Shown one piece after another: positions 5,498-13,193 of a stretch of DNA of 13,193 nt. The translations under genes were made by a program, and so were the position numbers. Position 1 is the first letter of the stretch. Every line of letters starts with the position of its first letter. The notes beneath the pieces are model-generated. The model worked only from the letters and a program-made list of their open reading frames with translations, was not told the DNA's origin and did no database searches. Source of the DNA: Pseudomonadota bacterium (lineage in GTDB: Bacteria > Desulfobacterota > Desulfobulbia > Desulfobulbales > JAGXFP01); assembly GCA_030673265.1 (NCBI GenBank), contig DAOVJK010000056.1, positions 1 to 13,193 of the forward strand, read 5' to 3'.

Positions 5498-6496
5498 ATG
5501 TCTCCGCAAAAAACCTTGTTTCATATCAGTCACTCACGTTATCTGCAACACGAAACCGACGGAGATGATCATCCCGAGATCCCGGCCAGGCTGGAGGAGG
5601 TCAACTGCCAATTGCAAAGGCTAGCCAGGACGAATCAGATTATCTGCCTGGAGCCATGCGAAGCTGAGCGCCGATGGATCCTGGCGATTCACAGTAATGA
5701 CTATCTCTTACGTTTTGAAGAGACGGCTCTGACCGGTCACAGCTATTTTGGCCATCCCGATAACCGGCTGGGCTATTATACCTACGAAATAGCTTTGCTG
5801 GCCGCCGGTGCGGGTCTGGCGGGGATTGATCTGGCCGAAAAAGAACCTCATGCAACGATATTCTGTAGTGTAAGACCACCAGGACATCATGCAGAAAAAT
5901 CCATGGCCCTGGGTTTCTGTTTTTTGAATAATGTCGCCATCGCCGCCCGATACTGGCAGGATAAATATCAGCGGCGCCGGATCGCCATCATCGATTTCGA
6001 TGCCCATCACGGCAACGGGATTCAGGCCGCCTTTGAAGAATCCCCGGAAGTATTTTACTTAAGCATCCATGAGCATCCGACCTTCAGCTTTCCCGGCACG
6101 GGTTATGCCGAGGAAAATGGTACCGGGGCGGGCATTGGCATGACCCTGAACATTACCTTGCTGCCCGGGGCCAAAGACACTGAAGTTCAAAACGCTTTCA
6201 CCCGCCAGATCGAACCTGCTCTGGAAGATTTTAAGCCCGAAGTGCTGATAATCGCTGCAGGTTTTGACGGCCACCGCCTGGACGATATGTCCGGCCTGGC
6301 CTATTCCTCGATGCTTTACCGATTTTTCGGGCAGGAGATTGCGGCTCTGGGCCGGCGACACTGCCAGGGCAGAGTTATAACCATTCTGGAGGGGGGCTAC
6401 CATCTGCCGAGTCTGGGCGAATCATTTACCGAATACTGTTCCGGGTTACTACAGTCAACAGAGGAGGTCGGCAAATGTTCATCAGTAGCTTTATGA
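5498..6496 (+). CDS. AcuC-like zinc-dependent protein deacetylase (histone deacetylase family)
   Basis: 332 aa, a complete arginase/deacetylase-fold enzyme of the bacterial histone deacetylase family. Visible motifs are the catalytic His pair in RPPGHH (H130, H131), zinc ligands D168 and H170 in DFDAHHGNG, the third ligand D257 in AGFDGH, and the transition-state Tyr301 in EGGYH. The family removes acetyl groups from lysines or from small acetylated amines. In Bacillus, AcuC deacetylates acetyl-CoA synthetase. Here it heads an operon containing an AcuB-like protein, an acyl-CoA synthetase and a GNAT-containing protein, so lysine deacetylation of a metabolic enzyme is the most likely job (inference). 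The sequence also resembles class II-type acetylpolyamine amidohydrolases, so substrate is open. Its last 22 bases overlap the next gene. Confidence 0.92.
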   Translation: MSPQKTLFHISHSRYLQHETDGDDHPEIPARLEEVNCQLQRLARTNQIICLEPCEAERRWILAIHSNDYLLRFEETALTGHSYFGHPDNRLGYYTYEIALLAAGAGLAGIDLAEKEPHATIFCSVRPPGHHAEKSMALGFCFLNNVAIAARYWQDKYQRRRIAIIDFDAHHGNGIQAAFEESPEVFYLSIHEHPTFSFPGTGYAEENGTGAGIGMTLNITLLPGAKDTEVQNAFTRQIEPALEDFKPEVLIIAAGFDGHRLDDMSGLAYSSMLYRFFGQEIAALGRRHCQGRVITILEGGYHLPSLGESFTEYCSGLLQSTEEVGKCSSVAL

Positions 6497-7137
6497 GCGC
6501 CCCGGCAAAGACCGTTACGCCGGGAACTCTTCTCCCCGAAGCAAGAGAGATCATGGTCTCCGGTTCTTTCCGCCACCTGCCGGTTGTTGACGGTAAAGAT
6601 ATTCTGCTCGGCATTATAACCGATCGTGACATTCGCAGCGCCTTCCCATCGGAGGTGATGGACGAGAGGGAAAGAGGTGAATATCTCCAGCGTTTTGCGA
6701 CATTGACCGTTGGCAAAATCATGACTGCCATCGTCACCAAGCTGTCGAGCAAGGCAACTCTTGATGACGCCTTGATCCTGTTCGAGGAAAGCAAGATCGG
6801 CGCCCTGCCGGTTGTCAATGAGGTAAATCAAATTATCGGTATCCTGGCGATCAACGATCTGCTGACGGCTTACAAGCAATTATTTGGTCTGGGCGTCCGC
6901 GGTTCATCGCTGATCGTTGTCGAGGATGACGGCAAACCCCGGGCCCTGACTCGTCTTACGGAAGTACTTGAATCAAAACAGGTGCCCTTCACCAGATTGA
7001 TCAGGACCGGGGGCTCTGGCTGGAATAGTAATGGCAACAATCTGATCTATATCCGAATCCATAGCTACAATCTGAGTGGTATTAATCATGCCTTGGCTGA
7101 CGCCGGTTTTCAGCCAGTCGTGCCTGCTGCACAATAA
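6475..7137 (+). CDS. AcuB-like CBS-pair and ACT-domain regulatory protein
   Basis: 220 aa, cytoplasmic. Two CBS motifs (about residues 5-60 and 78-135) form a Bateman module, the second including MTAIVTKLSSKATLDDAL and ALPVVNEVNQIIGIL. A C-terminal region (about 143-215) looks like an ACT-type ligand-binding domain, the architecture of AcuB. CBS pairs usually bind AMP, ATP or related nucleotides and report energy state; ACT domains bind small molecules, usually amino acids. The ATG at 6475 has a very strong GAGGAGG seven bases upstream and lies within the deacetylase gene, overlapping it by 22 bases, so translation is probably coupled. The gap to the acyl-CoA synthetase ATG is 39 bases. Its exact effect on the partner enzymes is unknown even in Bacillus. 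Confidence 0.9.
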   Translation: MFISSFMSAPAKTVTPGTLLPEAREIMVSGSFRHLPVVDGKDILLGIITDRDIRSAFPSEVMDERERGEYLQRFATLTVGKIMTAIVTKLSSKATLDDALILFEESKIGALPVVNEVNQIIGILAINDLLTAYKQLFGLGVRGSSLIVVEDDGKPRALTRLTEVLESKQVPFTRLIRTGGSGWNSNGNNLIYIRIHSYNLSGINHALADAGFQPVVPAAQ

Positions 7138-7176
7138 ATCTTGCATCTTTTAACTCTTTTCGGAGAGAATGAGGTC

Positions 7177-9285
7177 ATGCTTGAAGAACTTTTTTATCCG
7201 GAAGAAGTTGCCGTAATCGGTGCTTCCCGCACCCCCGGCAAGGTGGGTTACGATATCGTCAAGAATCTTGCTGCCGGAGGATACGGCGGCAAGATCCTGC
7301 CGGTCAACCCGGAGGCCGACACAATAGCCGGGTTGCCATGCCTGAAGAATATCACCGACTACGGCGCCAAGATAGACTTAGGCATCATTGCCGTCCCGAA
7401 GACCGTGATCATTGAAGTGGCGGCGAACGCGATCCAGGCCGGGGTCAAGGCGCTTATCGTGATTACGGCTGGTTTTAAGGAAACCGGGGCGGAGGGGGCG
7501 GAACTGGAACGGCAGCTGGCCGACCTTTGCCGCGCCAAAAGGGTGCGCTTGCTGGGTCCGAACTGTCTCGGTCTGATCAATACCGAGAATCGGCTCAATG
7601 CCTCTTTTGCCGGCGGGATGCCGAGACGGGGTGATATCTCAGTGGTTTCCCAGTCAGGCGCCCTGTTAACCGCTATTCTCGATCTGGCTGAAGGCCGCCA
7701 TCTGGGCTTGGCGAAAATGATCAGTATCGGCAACAAAGCCGATCTCAGCGAGATCGATATCCTCTACGCCCTGGCGAAAGACAAGCATACTCGGGTGATC
7801 GTTGGTTATCTGGAAGATATCAGTTCCGGAGATGAGTTTATCAAGGCAGCCGATGAAGCTTCGGCCCAAAAACCGCTGATAATCCTCAAGGCCGGTACCA
7901 CCGCCGCCGGGTTGAAGGCGGCCTCCTCCCACACCGGGGTCCTGGCCGGTTCCGATACCGCCTACGGCGCAGCCTTTAAAAGGTCTGGCGTGGTCCGAGC
8001 CGACACCTTTGAAGCCCTTTTCGATTACGCCACCGCCCTGGCCATGCAGCCACTGCCAAAAGGTGACCGGGTGCTGATCATCACCAACGCCGGTGGCCCC
8101 GGTACCATGGCTGCCGATGCCGTTGAAAAAGCCGGGATGCAAGTGGCAATGCTTGATCGCAACACCGCCACCGCCCTGCGGCAGAAACTGCCGGAAGCTG
8201 CCAGTATAGGCAACCCGGTCGATGTCCTGGGTGATGCCGACCCGGACCGTTACGTTGCCGCTCTGACCTCCGGACAGGATGACCCGGAGGTCGATGCCAT
8301 CATCATTATTCTCACACCCCAGGCAATGACCAAACCGGCCGAAACCGCCCTGGCGATTGCCGCCAATCTGACGGGCAACAAGCCGGTCCTGGTTTCTTTC
8401 ATGGGCGGGCAGGCTGTAATGCCGGGGCGGGAACAGCTGGTCGCAAAGAGCCTGCCAGATTACCCCTCTCCGGAACGGGCCGTCGCCGCCCTGAAAGCCA
8501 TGTTTGAATATTCATTGTGGCGGAACAGACCAGCCCGGGTGGTTACCCGTTTCCGGGTCAACCGCCGCCGGGTCGAAAGGATCATCACCAGACGCCTGCG
8601 CAGCGGCCGCTACCAGATAGGTGAAGTTAAAGGTAAAAACATTCTTCAGGCCTACGGCTTCCAGATTCCCAGTGGCCAACTGGCCGCCACGGCTAAAGAC
8701 GCTATCGAGACCGCTAACCAGATCGGTTATCCGGTGGCGATGAAGATCGTCTCGCCCGATATTGTCCATAAAACCGACCTGGGCGGCGTACGCTTAAATG
8801 TTCCCAACAGCGAGGCGGTAAGAGATTATTTCGATTTGATGCAGTTGCGGATCCGTCAGCGGGCGCCGGAGGCCATGATCGAAGGGGTTTATGTCGAGAA
8901 AATGCTGGACCCCGGTCTGGAAATAATCATCGGCATGAGCCGCGATTCCCAGTTCGGACCCATGCTGATGTTCGGTCTGGGCGGCATCTTCGTGGAAGTA
9001 ATGAAAGATGTCACCTTCCATCTGGCCCCGATTACCGAGGATGAAGCCTTGCAGATGCTGAAATCGACCAGATCATATGAGATCCTGCAGGGCAAGAGAG
9101 GCCAGCAGGGGGTTGACCTGCAAGCCATTGCCAACGGCCTGCAGAGGATCAGCCAATTGACCACCGACTTCCCCGAGATCACCGAGCTTGACATCAACCC
9201 CTTTATCGTAGGGGAAGCAGGCAATGATCCCTGGGTGGCCGACGTCAGAATAACCCTGCAACCCATTGAGACAAAAAGCAGATGA
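7177..9285 (+). CDS. ADP-forming acetyl/acyl-CoA synthetase, fused alpha-beta subunits
   Basis: 702 aa from the ATG at 7177, supported by GGAGAG nine bases upstream; the open frame extends to a TTG at 7141 that lacks support. Residues 5-130 are a CoA-binding Rossmann domain (VAVIGASRTPGKVG). Residues 145-450 are the succinyl-CoA-ligase-like domains, including SSHTG with H252, the presumed phosphorylated histidine. Residues 490-700 are an ATP-grasp domain with HKTDLGGV (H531), the second conserved histidine, and ELDINPF near the end. The family converts acyl-CoA + ADP + Pi to acid + CoA + ATP, conserving energy during acetate production, and can run in reverse. Some members are lysine-acetyltransferase-like (Pat) fusions, but no GNAT domain is present here; that domain sits on the next protein. 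The stop overlaps the next start in ATGA. Confidence 0.93.
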   Translation: MLEELFYPEEVAVIGASRTPGKVGYDIVKNLAAGGYGGKILPVNPEADTIAGLPCLKNITDYGAKIDLGIIAVPKTVIIEVAANAIQAGVKALIVITAGFKETGAEGAELERQLADLCRAKRVRLLGPNCLGLINTENRLNASFAGGMPRRGDISVVSQSGALLTAILDLAEGRHLGLAKMISIGNKADLSEIDILYALAKDKHTRVIVGYLEDISSGDEFIKAADEASAQKPLIILKAGTTAAGLKAASSHTGVLAGSDTAYGAAFKRSGVVRADTFEALFDYATALAMQPLPKGDRVLIITNAGGPGTMAADAVEKAGMQVAMLDRNTATALRQKLPEAASIGNPVDVLGDADPDRYVAALTSGQDDPEVDAIIIILTPQAMTKPAETALAIAANLTGNKPVLVSFMGGQAVMPGREQLVAKSLPDYPSPERAVAALKAMFEYSLWRNRPARVVTRFRVNRRRVERIITRRLRSGRYQIGEVKGKNILQAYGFQIPSGQLAATAKDAIETANQIGYPVAMKIVSPDIVHKTDLGGVRLNVPNSEAVRDYFDLMQLRIRQRAPEAMIEGVYVEKMLDPGLEIIIGMSRDSQFGPMLMFGLGGIFVEVMKDVTFHLAPITEDEALQMLKSTRSYEILQGKRGQQGVDLQAIANGLQRISQLTTDFPEITELDINPFIVGEAGNDPWVADVRITLQPIETKSR

Positions 9286-11162
9286 GTATTCCGCAAGATA
9301 AGATGACGACAATAAACGACTGGCAGGAGAGATACCGGGACATGATCGCCACACCCCAGCAGGCCGCAAAACTGATAAAGCCAGGCCAGCGGGTTTTTAT
9401 AGGCACCGGTTGCGCAGAGCCGGTCGCCCTGGTCAATGCCCTCACCGATAGAGCCAATCAACTTGCCGATGTGGAGATCATCCAATTATTGGCAAAAGGC
9501 GAGGCGCCCTACGCCAGCCGCCAGCTTAGCGATTGTTTCATAGTGAACAGTTTCTTTATCGGCACCGCGATCCGTAGTCATATTCAGGAGGGCCTTGGGA
9601 ATTACACCCCGGTATTGCTGTCCGACATTCCGCGTCTTTTCAGCTCCGGCCAGCTTCCCCTTGATGTGGTCCTCATTCAGGTCACCCCTCCGGATAACCG
9701 GGGTATGGTCAGTTTGGGAGTTTCGGTCGATATAGTCAAAAGCGCTACAGAAAATGGCTCCCTGGTTATTGCCCAGGTCAATCCCCGCATGCCCCGCACT
9801 CTAGGTGACAGTTTTATTGACATCTATGATCTCGACTTGCTGGTGCCGGTGGAGATGCCGATTCTCGAACGGGAGCAGTCAATCGCCACTGAAGATACTT
9901 TGAAAATCGGCGAGCATATTGCCGCGCTGGTTGAAGACGGTTCCACTGTTGAATTCGGCATTGGCAGTATCCCCCACGGGGTAATCCATTTTCTTAAAGA
10001 CAAAAAAGATCTCGGCATCCATACCGAGTTGCTGACTGATTCCATTATCCCCCTGGTTGAATCAGGGGCAGTAAACGGCCGGCGCAAGACCACCGATCGC
10101 GGCAAGATCGTCGCCTCTTTTTGTATGGGCAGCAAGAAACTCTATGATTTTATAGATAATAATCCTGTTTTCTGTTTTCGACCGACTGAGTATGTCAATG
10201 ACTCCCATGTGATCAGCCGACAATTCAAGATGGTGGCTATTAATATGGCTTTGGAGATCGATCTGACCGGTCAGGTCTGCGCTGATTCACTGGGTTCGCT
10301 CTTCTATTCAGGCATTGGCGGGCAGGTCGATTTTAATCGCGGCGCCGCCCAGGCCAAGAGCGGTAAAGCGATCATTGCCCTCGAATCGACCGCCAAGGAT
10401 GGCCAGATTTCCAGAATAGTTACCTACCTGACCCAGGGAGCCGGGGTTGTCACCACCAGAGGGACAGTCCATTATGTGGTGACCGAATACGGGGTCGCTT
10501 ATCTGCACGGCAAGAGCATCCAGGAAAGAGTTATGGCCCTGATCAGCATTGCCCACCCGAAATTCCGCGAACAACTTCTTCGGGAGGCGATCGAGGCCAA
10601 ATATCTGAGGCAGGAAATGAGTGAAGTCGGCGGCCGCTTTTTCGTCGCCTCCCAGGAAATGAGAACGACTATGTTGCTTGATGATGGCAACCAGGTGTCT
10701 TTCCGGCCGGTCCACCCCACCGATGAACACAGCATGCGGGACCTGCTCTATGCCCTTTCCCAGGAAACTATTTATTACCGATTCATGACCCATAAAGCAA
10801 AATTCAGCCACAGTCAGATCCAGAATTTTGTCTACATTGATCATCGCCAGGATGTGGCGATTGTCGGTACCGTTCCGGAGGCCCATGGTGAAGACATTAT
10901 TGCGGTGGGCCGTTACTATCTCGACAGCAAAACCAACCGGGCCGAGGTCGCTTTCGTGATCAGGGACGGCTGGCAGAACCACGGAATCGGCCGGTTCCTG
11001 TTCAAACATCTGGTCAATCTGGCAAAAAGAAGCGGTATCGCCGGCTTTGACGCGGAAGTGCTAAGAGACAATCGGCGGATGCAGACGATTTTTAATCATA
11101 GCGGTTATCGGGTTAAGAGCAGACTGGAAGAGGACGTTTACAGTTTTCAGATAGATTTTTGA
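9282..11162 (+). CDS. Acetyl-CoA hydrolase / CoA-transferase fused to a GNAT acetyltransferase
   Basis: 626 aa with two enzymes in one chain. Residues 20-455 are an acetyl-CoA hydrolase/4-hydroxybutyrate-type CoA-transferase, with the CoA-loop motif GIGGQVDF (344-351), TEYGVA (401-406) and a candidate catalytic glutamate E249 in HTELLTD. Residues 470-625 are a GNAT domain with the acetyl-CoA phosphate-binding loop QNHGIG (565-570) and the following helix. The transferase half should move CoA between acetyl-CoA and another acid; the GNAT half should transfer an acetyl group to an amine, probably a protein lysine (inference from the neighbouring deacetylase). The ATG at 9282 overlaps the previous TGA by four bases; Met8 (9303) is a possible alternative start. 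This fusion is, to my knowledge, a recurring family and not unique to this genome. Confidence 0.92.
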   Translation: MSIPQDKMTTINDWQERYRDMIATPQQAAKLIKPGQRVFIGTGCAEPVALVNALTDRANQLADVEIIQLLAKGEAPYASRQLSDCFIVNSFFIGTAIRSHIQEGLGNYTPVLLSDIPRLFSSGQLPLDVVLIQVTPPDNRGMVSLGVSVDIVKSATENGSLVIAQVNPRMPRTLGDSFIDIYDLDLLVPVEMPILEREQSIATEDTLKIGEHIAALVEDGSTVEFGIGSIPHGVIHFLKDKKDLGIHTELLTDSIIPLVESGAVNGRRKTTDRGKIVASFCMGSKKLYDFIDNNPVFCFRPTEYVNDSHVISRQFKMVAINMALEIDLTGQVCADSLGSLFYSGIGGQVDFNRGAAQAKSGKAIIALESTAKDGQISRIVTYLTQGAGVVTTRGTVHYVVTEYGVAYLHGKSIQERVMALISIAHPKFREQLLREAIEAKYLRQEMSEVGGRFFVASQEMRTTMLLDDGNQVSFRPVHPTDEHSMRDLLYALSQETIYYRFMTHKAKFSHSQIQNFVYIDHRQDVAIVGTVPEAHGEDIIAVGRYYLDSKTNRAEVAFVIRDGWQNHGIGRFLFKHLVNLAKRSGIAGFDAEVLRDNRRMQTIFNHSGYRVKSRLEEDVYSFQIDF

Positions 11163-11223
11163 AGAAGCCGACTGACTGGCAATCCGCACTGCTTTAGCGC
11201 CAGCATAATTTCCAGAAAACTTT

Positions 11224-12954
11224 CTAAAACTTTCCCGGATTGGCATTTAGAAAGCGGTAAAGAGTGGCTCGCCCCACCCCCAATAATTTCGCAGCCTGCA
11301 GTCGATTATTACCGGTCTCGGCCAGGGACTGACGAACGGAGGCAACCGTCAGCTTTTTTCTTTTGCGCGGCGATACCGCGGCAGCGGCACTGCGGGCAGT
11401 TAGTCCGGCCAGCAAATTGTCGGGCAGGTGTTGCGGTCTGGCAACATCTTCCCGACAGCGCACCATCAGGTAGCGGATGACATTTTGCAACTCCCGGATG
11501 TTTCCGGGCCAGGCATGGGTTAGCAGAATATCCATCGCCTCAGGTGAAAGCCGCAGTTCATCCCGCCCTTCTTCGGCGGCAATCTGCTTGATAAAATGGT
11601 GGGCGAGCAGGGGGATATCGCTGCGCCGCTCCCGGAGGGGTGGAATTACCACCGGGACCACACAGAGTCGATAGAAAAGATCCTCGCGAAATCGGCCCGC
11701 CTCTATCTCCTCACGCAGATTCTTGTTGGTAGCGGAGATCACCCGGACATCTACCCGAATTGTCTCCTCGCCGCCGACCCGCTGAAAAGTACCGTTCTGC
11801 AGGACCCTGAGCAGCTTGACCTGCATGGCCAGGGAGATGTCGCCAATCTCATCGAGGAAGATGGTGCCGCCGTCGGCCAGTTCAAAGCGGCCTTTTTTAT
11901 CACGTACCGCCCCGGTAAAGGCGCCGCGAACATGGCCGAATAACTCACTTTCGAGAAGGTTCTCCGGCAGGGCGCCGCAATTGACCGGGACCAGCAAGTT
12001 GGTGCCTCTAAGCCCCTCATTATGGATGGCCGCCGCCACCAGCTCCTTACCGGTCCCGGATTCACCGCTGATCAGCACCGGCACCTTACTGTCGGTCAGC
12101 TCCCGGATAGTCTGATAGATTTCCTGCATTTTGGGAGCACGGCCGATAATTCCGGCAAACTGCTCAATCTCACCCAGCCTTTCAGCCAGCGCCAGTTCCC
12201 GGGAAAAATCCCGGAACGAGGCAACCACCCCCTGCACCTTGCCGGCCGCATCGTTAATCCCGGTAATGCTCATCTCCAACTGCCGCTCCTCGCCATCACT
12301 GGTCGTAAAAACCAGAGGGTACGGCTTGCCTGGTAATAACGGGGCGCAGTCATTACTGCAGAACGAACACTTGCTGCCGCAAAAGTTGCCCGGGAAAACC
12401 AGATGACAGTCCTCGCCCAGTACTTGCTCGCGGTGGTAACCGGTGATCTGTTCGGCCGCTTTGTTGAAGAAAAAGATCCGGCGGTTAAGATCGTGAGCGA
12501 TTATTCCCTCTTGCAGATTGTCGAGGATCATTGCTGAGTTCTGCTGGACCTGCACCAGGGTTGCCAGATAACCCTGACCCAGAAGCGCGTCTACTTTGGT
12601 CTGGACGGCCTTGAGGATCTGTCGATAATCAGCGTCGTTGTCCGCTGCGTCTCCACAGCGCCAAGTCAGGACCGGTGGCATCCCCGGCAGAAGCGGGTAG
12701 CAATGACCGGTGTTGTCATCGGCAAGAAACACCACCAGATCGTAGGCAAACAGATCTATCTCGGTGTTCGCCTCGATTTCCGGCCAGACCAGGCCGTTAG
12801 CGGCCATTATTTTTAGCAGATTATTCCGCTCAGCAACCGGCTGCCGGACAGCCGCAACCGCCACCTCCTCGCCGGAGGCCAGGTCATTGAAAATGGCGGC
12901 GGCCAACAAGACTGCACCATTTGAACTATTGGAAGAAAATAAAACAGTGGTCAT
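11224..12954 (-). CDS. Sigma-54 enhancer-binding activator with ArsC-like and Cys-rich PAS sensor domains
   Basis: 576 aa from the ATG at 12954; the frame extends to a TTG at 13011 that has no ribosome-binding site. Residues 1-125 resemble a low-molecular-weight phosphatase/arsenate reductase domain, but the CX5R loop is degenerate (VLFSSNSSNGA, no Cys or Arg), suggesting ligand or partner sensing rather than catalysis. Residues 135-250 are a PAS domain with five cysteines (C183, C192, C196, C199, C203), possibly a metal or Fe-S site. Residues 265-500 are an AAA+ domain with Walker A GESGTGKE (297-304), GAFTGA (344-349) and Walker B FLDE (366-369). Residues 545-571 are a Fis-type helix-turn-helix. 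GAFTGA means it should activate sigma-54 promoters. It converges on the acetyl-CoA operon, 61 bases from its end. Confidence 0.93.
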   Translation of the reverse strand: MTTVLFSSNSSNGAVLLAAAIFNDLASGEEVAVAAVRQPVAERNNLLKIMAANGLVWPEIEANTEIDLFAYDLVVFLADDNTGHCYPLLPGMPPVLTWRCGDAADNDADYRQILKAVQTKVDALLGQGYLATLVQVQQNSAMILDNLQEGIIAHDLNRRIFFFNKAAEQITGYHREQVLGEDCHLVFPGNFCGSKCSFCSNDCAPLLPGKPYPLVFTTSDGEERQLEMSITGINDAAGKVQGVVASFRDFSRELALAERLGEIEQFAGIIGRAPKMQEIYQTIRELTDSKVPVLISGESGTGKELVAAAIHNEGLRGTNLLVPVNCGALPENLLESELFGHVRGAFTGAVRDKKGRFELADGGTIFLDEIGDISLAMQVKLLRVLQNGTFQRVGGEETIRVDVRVISATNKNLREEIEAGRFREDLFYRLCVVPVVIPPLRERRSDIPLLAHHFIKQIAAEEGRDELRLSPEAMDILLTHAWPGNIRELQNVIRYLMVRCREDVARPQHLPDNLLAGLTARSAAAAVSPRKRKKLTVASVRQSLAETGNNRLQAAKLLGVGRATLYRFLNANPGKF

Positions 12955-12960
12955 AATTAA

Positions 12961-12967
12961 TGTCTCA
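12961..12967. promoter_or_regulatory. TGTCTCA half-site just before the regulator start
   Basis: The heptamer is identical to those in the 4936-5092 array. A half-site-like GCGACT (4 of 6 to GAGACA) begins 19 bases after its first base, matching the spacing of one array pair. It lies 7-13 bases before the ATG at 12954, so on the minus strand TGAGAC could equally be a weak ribosome-binding site. Autoregulation is possible but not shown. Confidence 0.3.
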
Positions 12968-13016
12968 TTTATGCCTGTTGCGACTCCTGACTTGAATATT
13001 TTCAGCCACAACGGGA

Positions 13017-13193
13017 TTAGCGGGGAAAGGCCCCATTATTGATATCAAGACAGGTGCCGTTAATATATTCCGGGCAGTCGGTCGCCAGCCAGAAAATCGT
13101 TGCCGCCACCTCTTCAGGATAGGCGAAACGACCGGTATAGACCATACTTTTGATCGCTTTTTTCCTCTGCTCCGGGATCGTGGCCAGCATGGC
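13017..13193 (-). CDS. C-terminus of a short-chain dehydrogenase/reductase (cut by window edge)
   Basis: The last 58 codons of a gene entering from the right, ending with TAA at 13017-13019. The visible part includes a Met-Leu...Ile-Pro stretch, then GRFAYPEEVAATIFWLATD and a final YINGTCLDINNGAF. This is the characteristic C-terminal end of FabG-like NAD(P)H-dependent short-chain dehydrogenases, in which PEEVA and the INGG-like tail are conserved. The usual double Gly near the end is Asn-Gly here (INNG). The catalytic Ser-Tyr-Lys region is outside the window, so neither substrate nor activity can be judged. It precedes the regulator gene by 62 bases in the same direction and may be co-transcribed with it. 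Confidence 0.85.
   Translation of the reverse strand, partial: AMLATIPEQRKKAIKSMVYTGRFAYPEEVAATIFWLATDCPEYINGTCLDINNGAFPR

Noticed and set aside
9267..9273. Another TGAGACA copy
   Set aside because: It lies inside the end of the acyl-CoA synthetase coding sequence (codons for Glu-Thr), isolated and without a partner half-site; consistent with chance occurrence.
11176..11203. CTGGC...GCCAG inverted repeat between the convergent CoA-transferase and regulator genes, possible terminator
   Set aside because: The stem is only 5 bp with an 18-base loop and no clear U-run on either strand; too weak to list as a terminator.
12955..13011. Extended N-terminus of the regulator starting at a TTG at 13011
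   Set aside because: No ribosome-binding site precedes it, and the ArsC-like fold begins naturally at MTTVLF from the ATG at 12954.

Overview
The window looks like chromosome of a strictly anaerobic or microaerophilic deltaproteobacterium (Desulfobacterota / Desulfuromonadota type). This is an inference from gene content: rubrerythrin, two-iron desulfoferrodoxin, rubredoxin, flavodiiron protein, an Fe-S/DUF3786 protein, ADP-forming acetyl-CoA synthetase and sigma-54 regulation. I see no rRNA, tRNA, insertion sequence, phage gene or CRISPR array. All genes read as intact except the two cut by the window edges.

Left part (1-4804, all minus strand): a nine-gene run that probably forms an oxygen-defence and iron-storage operon. 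In transcription order it holds a 71-aa unknown protein, a 2-Cys peroxiredoxin, a 51-aa rubredoxin not visible as a long open frame, rubrerythrin, desulfoferrodoxin (superoxide reductase), ferritin, a flavodiiron oxygen/NO reductase, an Fe-S/DUF3786 protein, and the first 22 codons of another gene. The products cover peroxide, superoxide, O2 and free iron, with rubredoxin as the likely shared electron carrier.

Middle (4805-5497): a 693-bp divergent intergenic region without a credible gene. It holds a near-consensus sigma-54 promoter pointing left (4819-4834) and, 100-260 bp upstream of it, a cluster of TGTCTC/GAGACA half-sites spaced close to whole helical turns. That is the classic layout of an enhancer-binding-protein-controlled promoter. 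Other palindromes lie just before the right-hand operon.

Right part (5498-11162, plus strand): a tight four-gene operon encoding an AcuC-like Zn deacetylase, an AcuB-like CBS-ACT protein, a fused ADP-forming acyl-CoA synthetase, and an acetyl-CoA hydrolase/CoA-transferase fused to a GNAT acetyltransferase. Together these resemble the Bacillus acuABC acetylation/deacetylation module, rebuilt around an acetyl-CoA to acetate energy-conserving node.

Far right (11224-13193, minus strand): a sigma-54 enhancer-binding regulator with an unusual sensor region (a degenerate LMW-phosphatase/ArsC-like domain followed by a Cys-rich PAS), preceded by the C-terminus of a short-chain dehydrogenase. Its start region carries one copy of the same TGTCTCA heptamer found in the intergenic array. 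This makes it a candidate, unproven, regulator of the defence operon.
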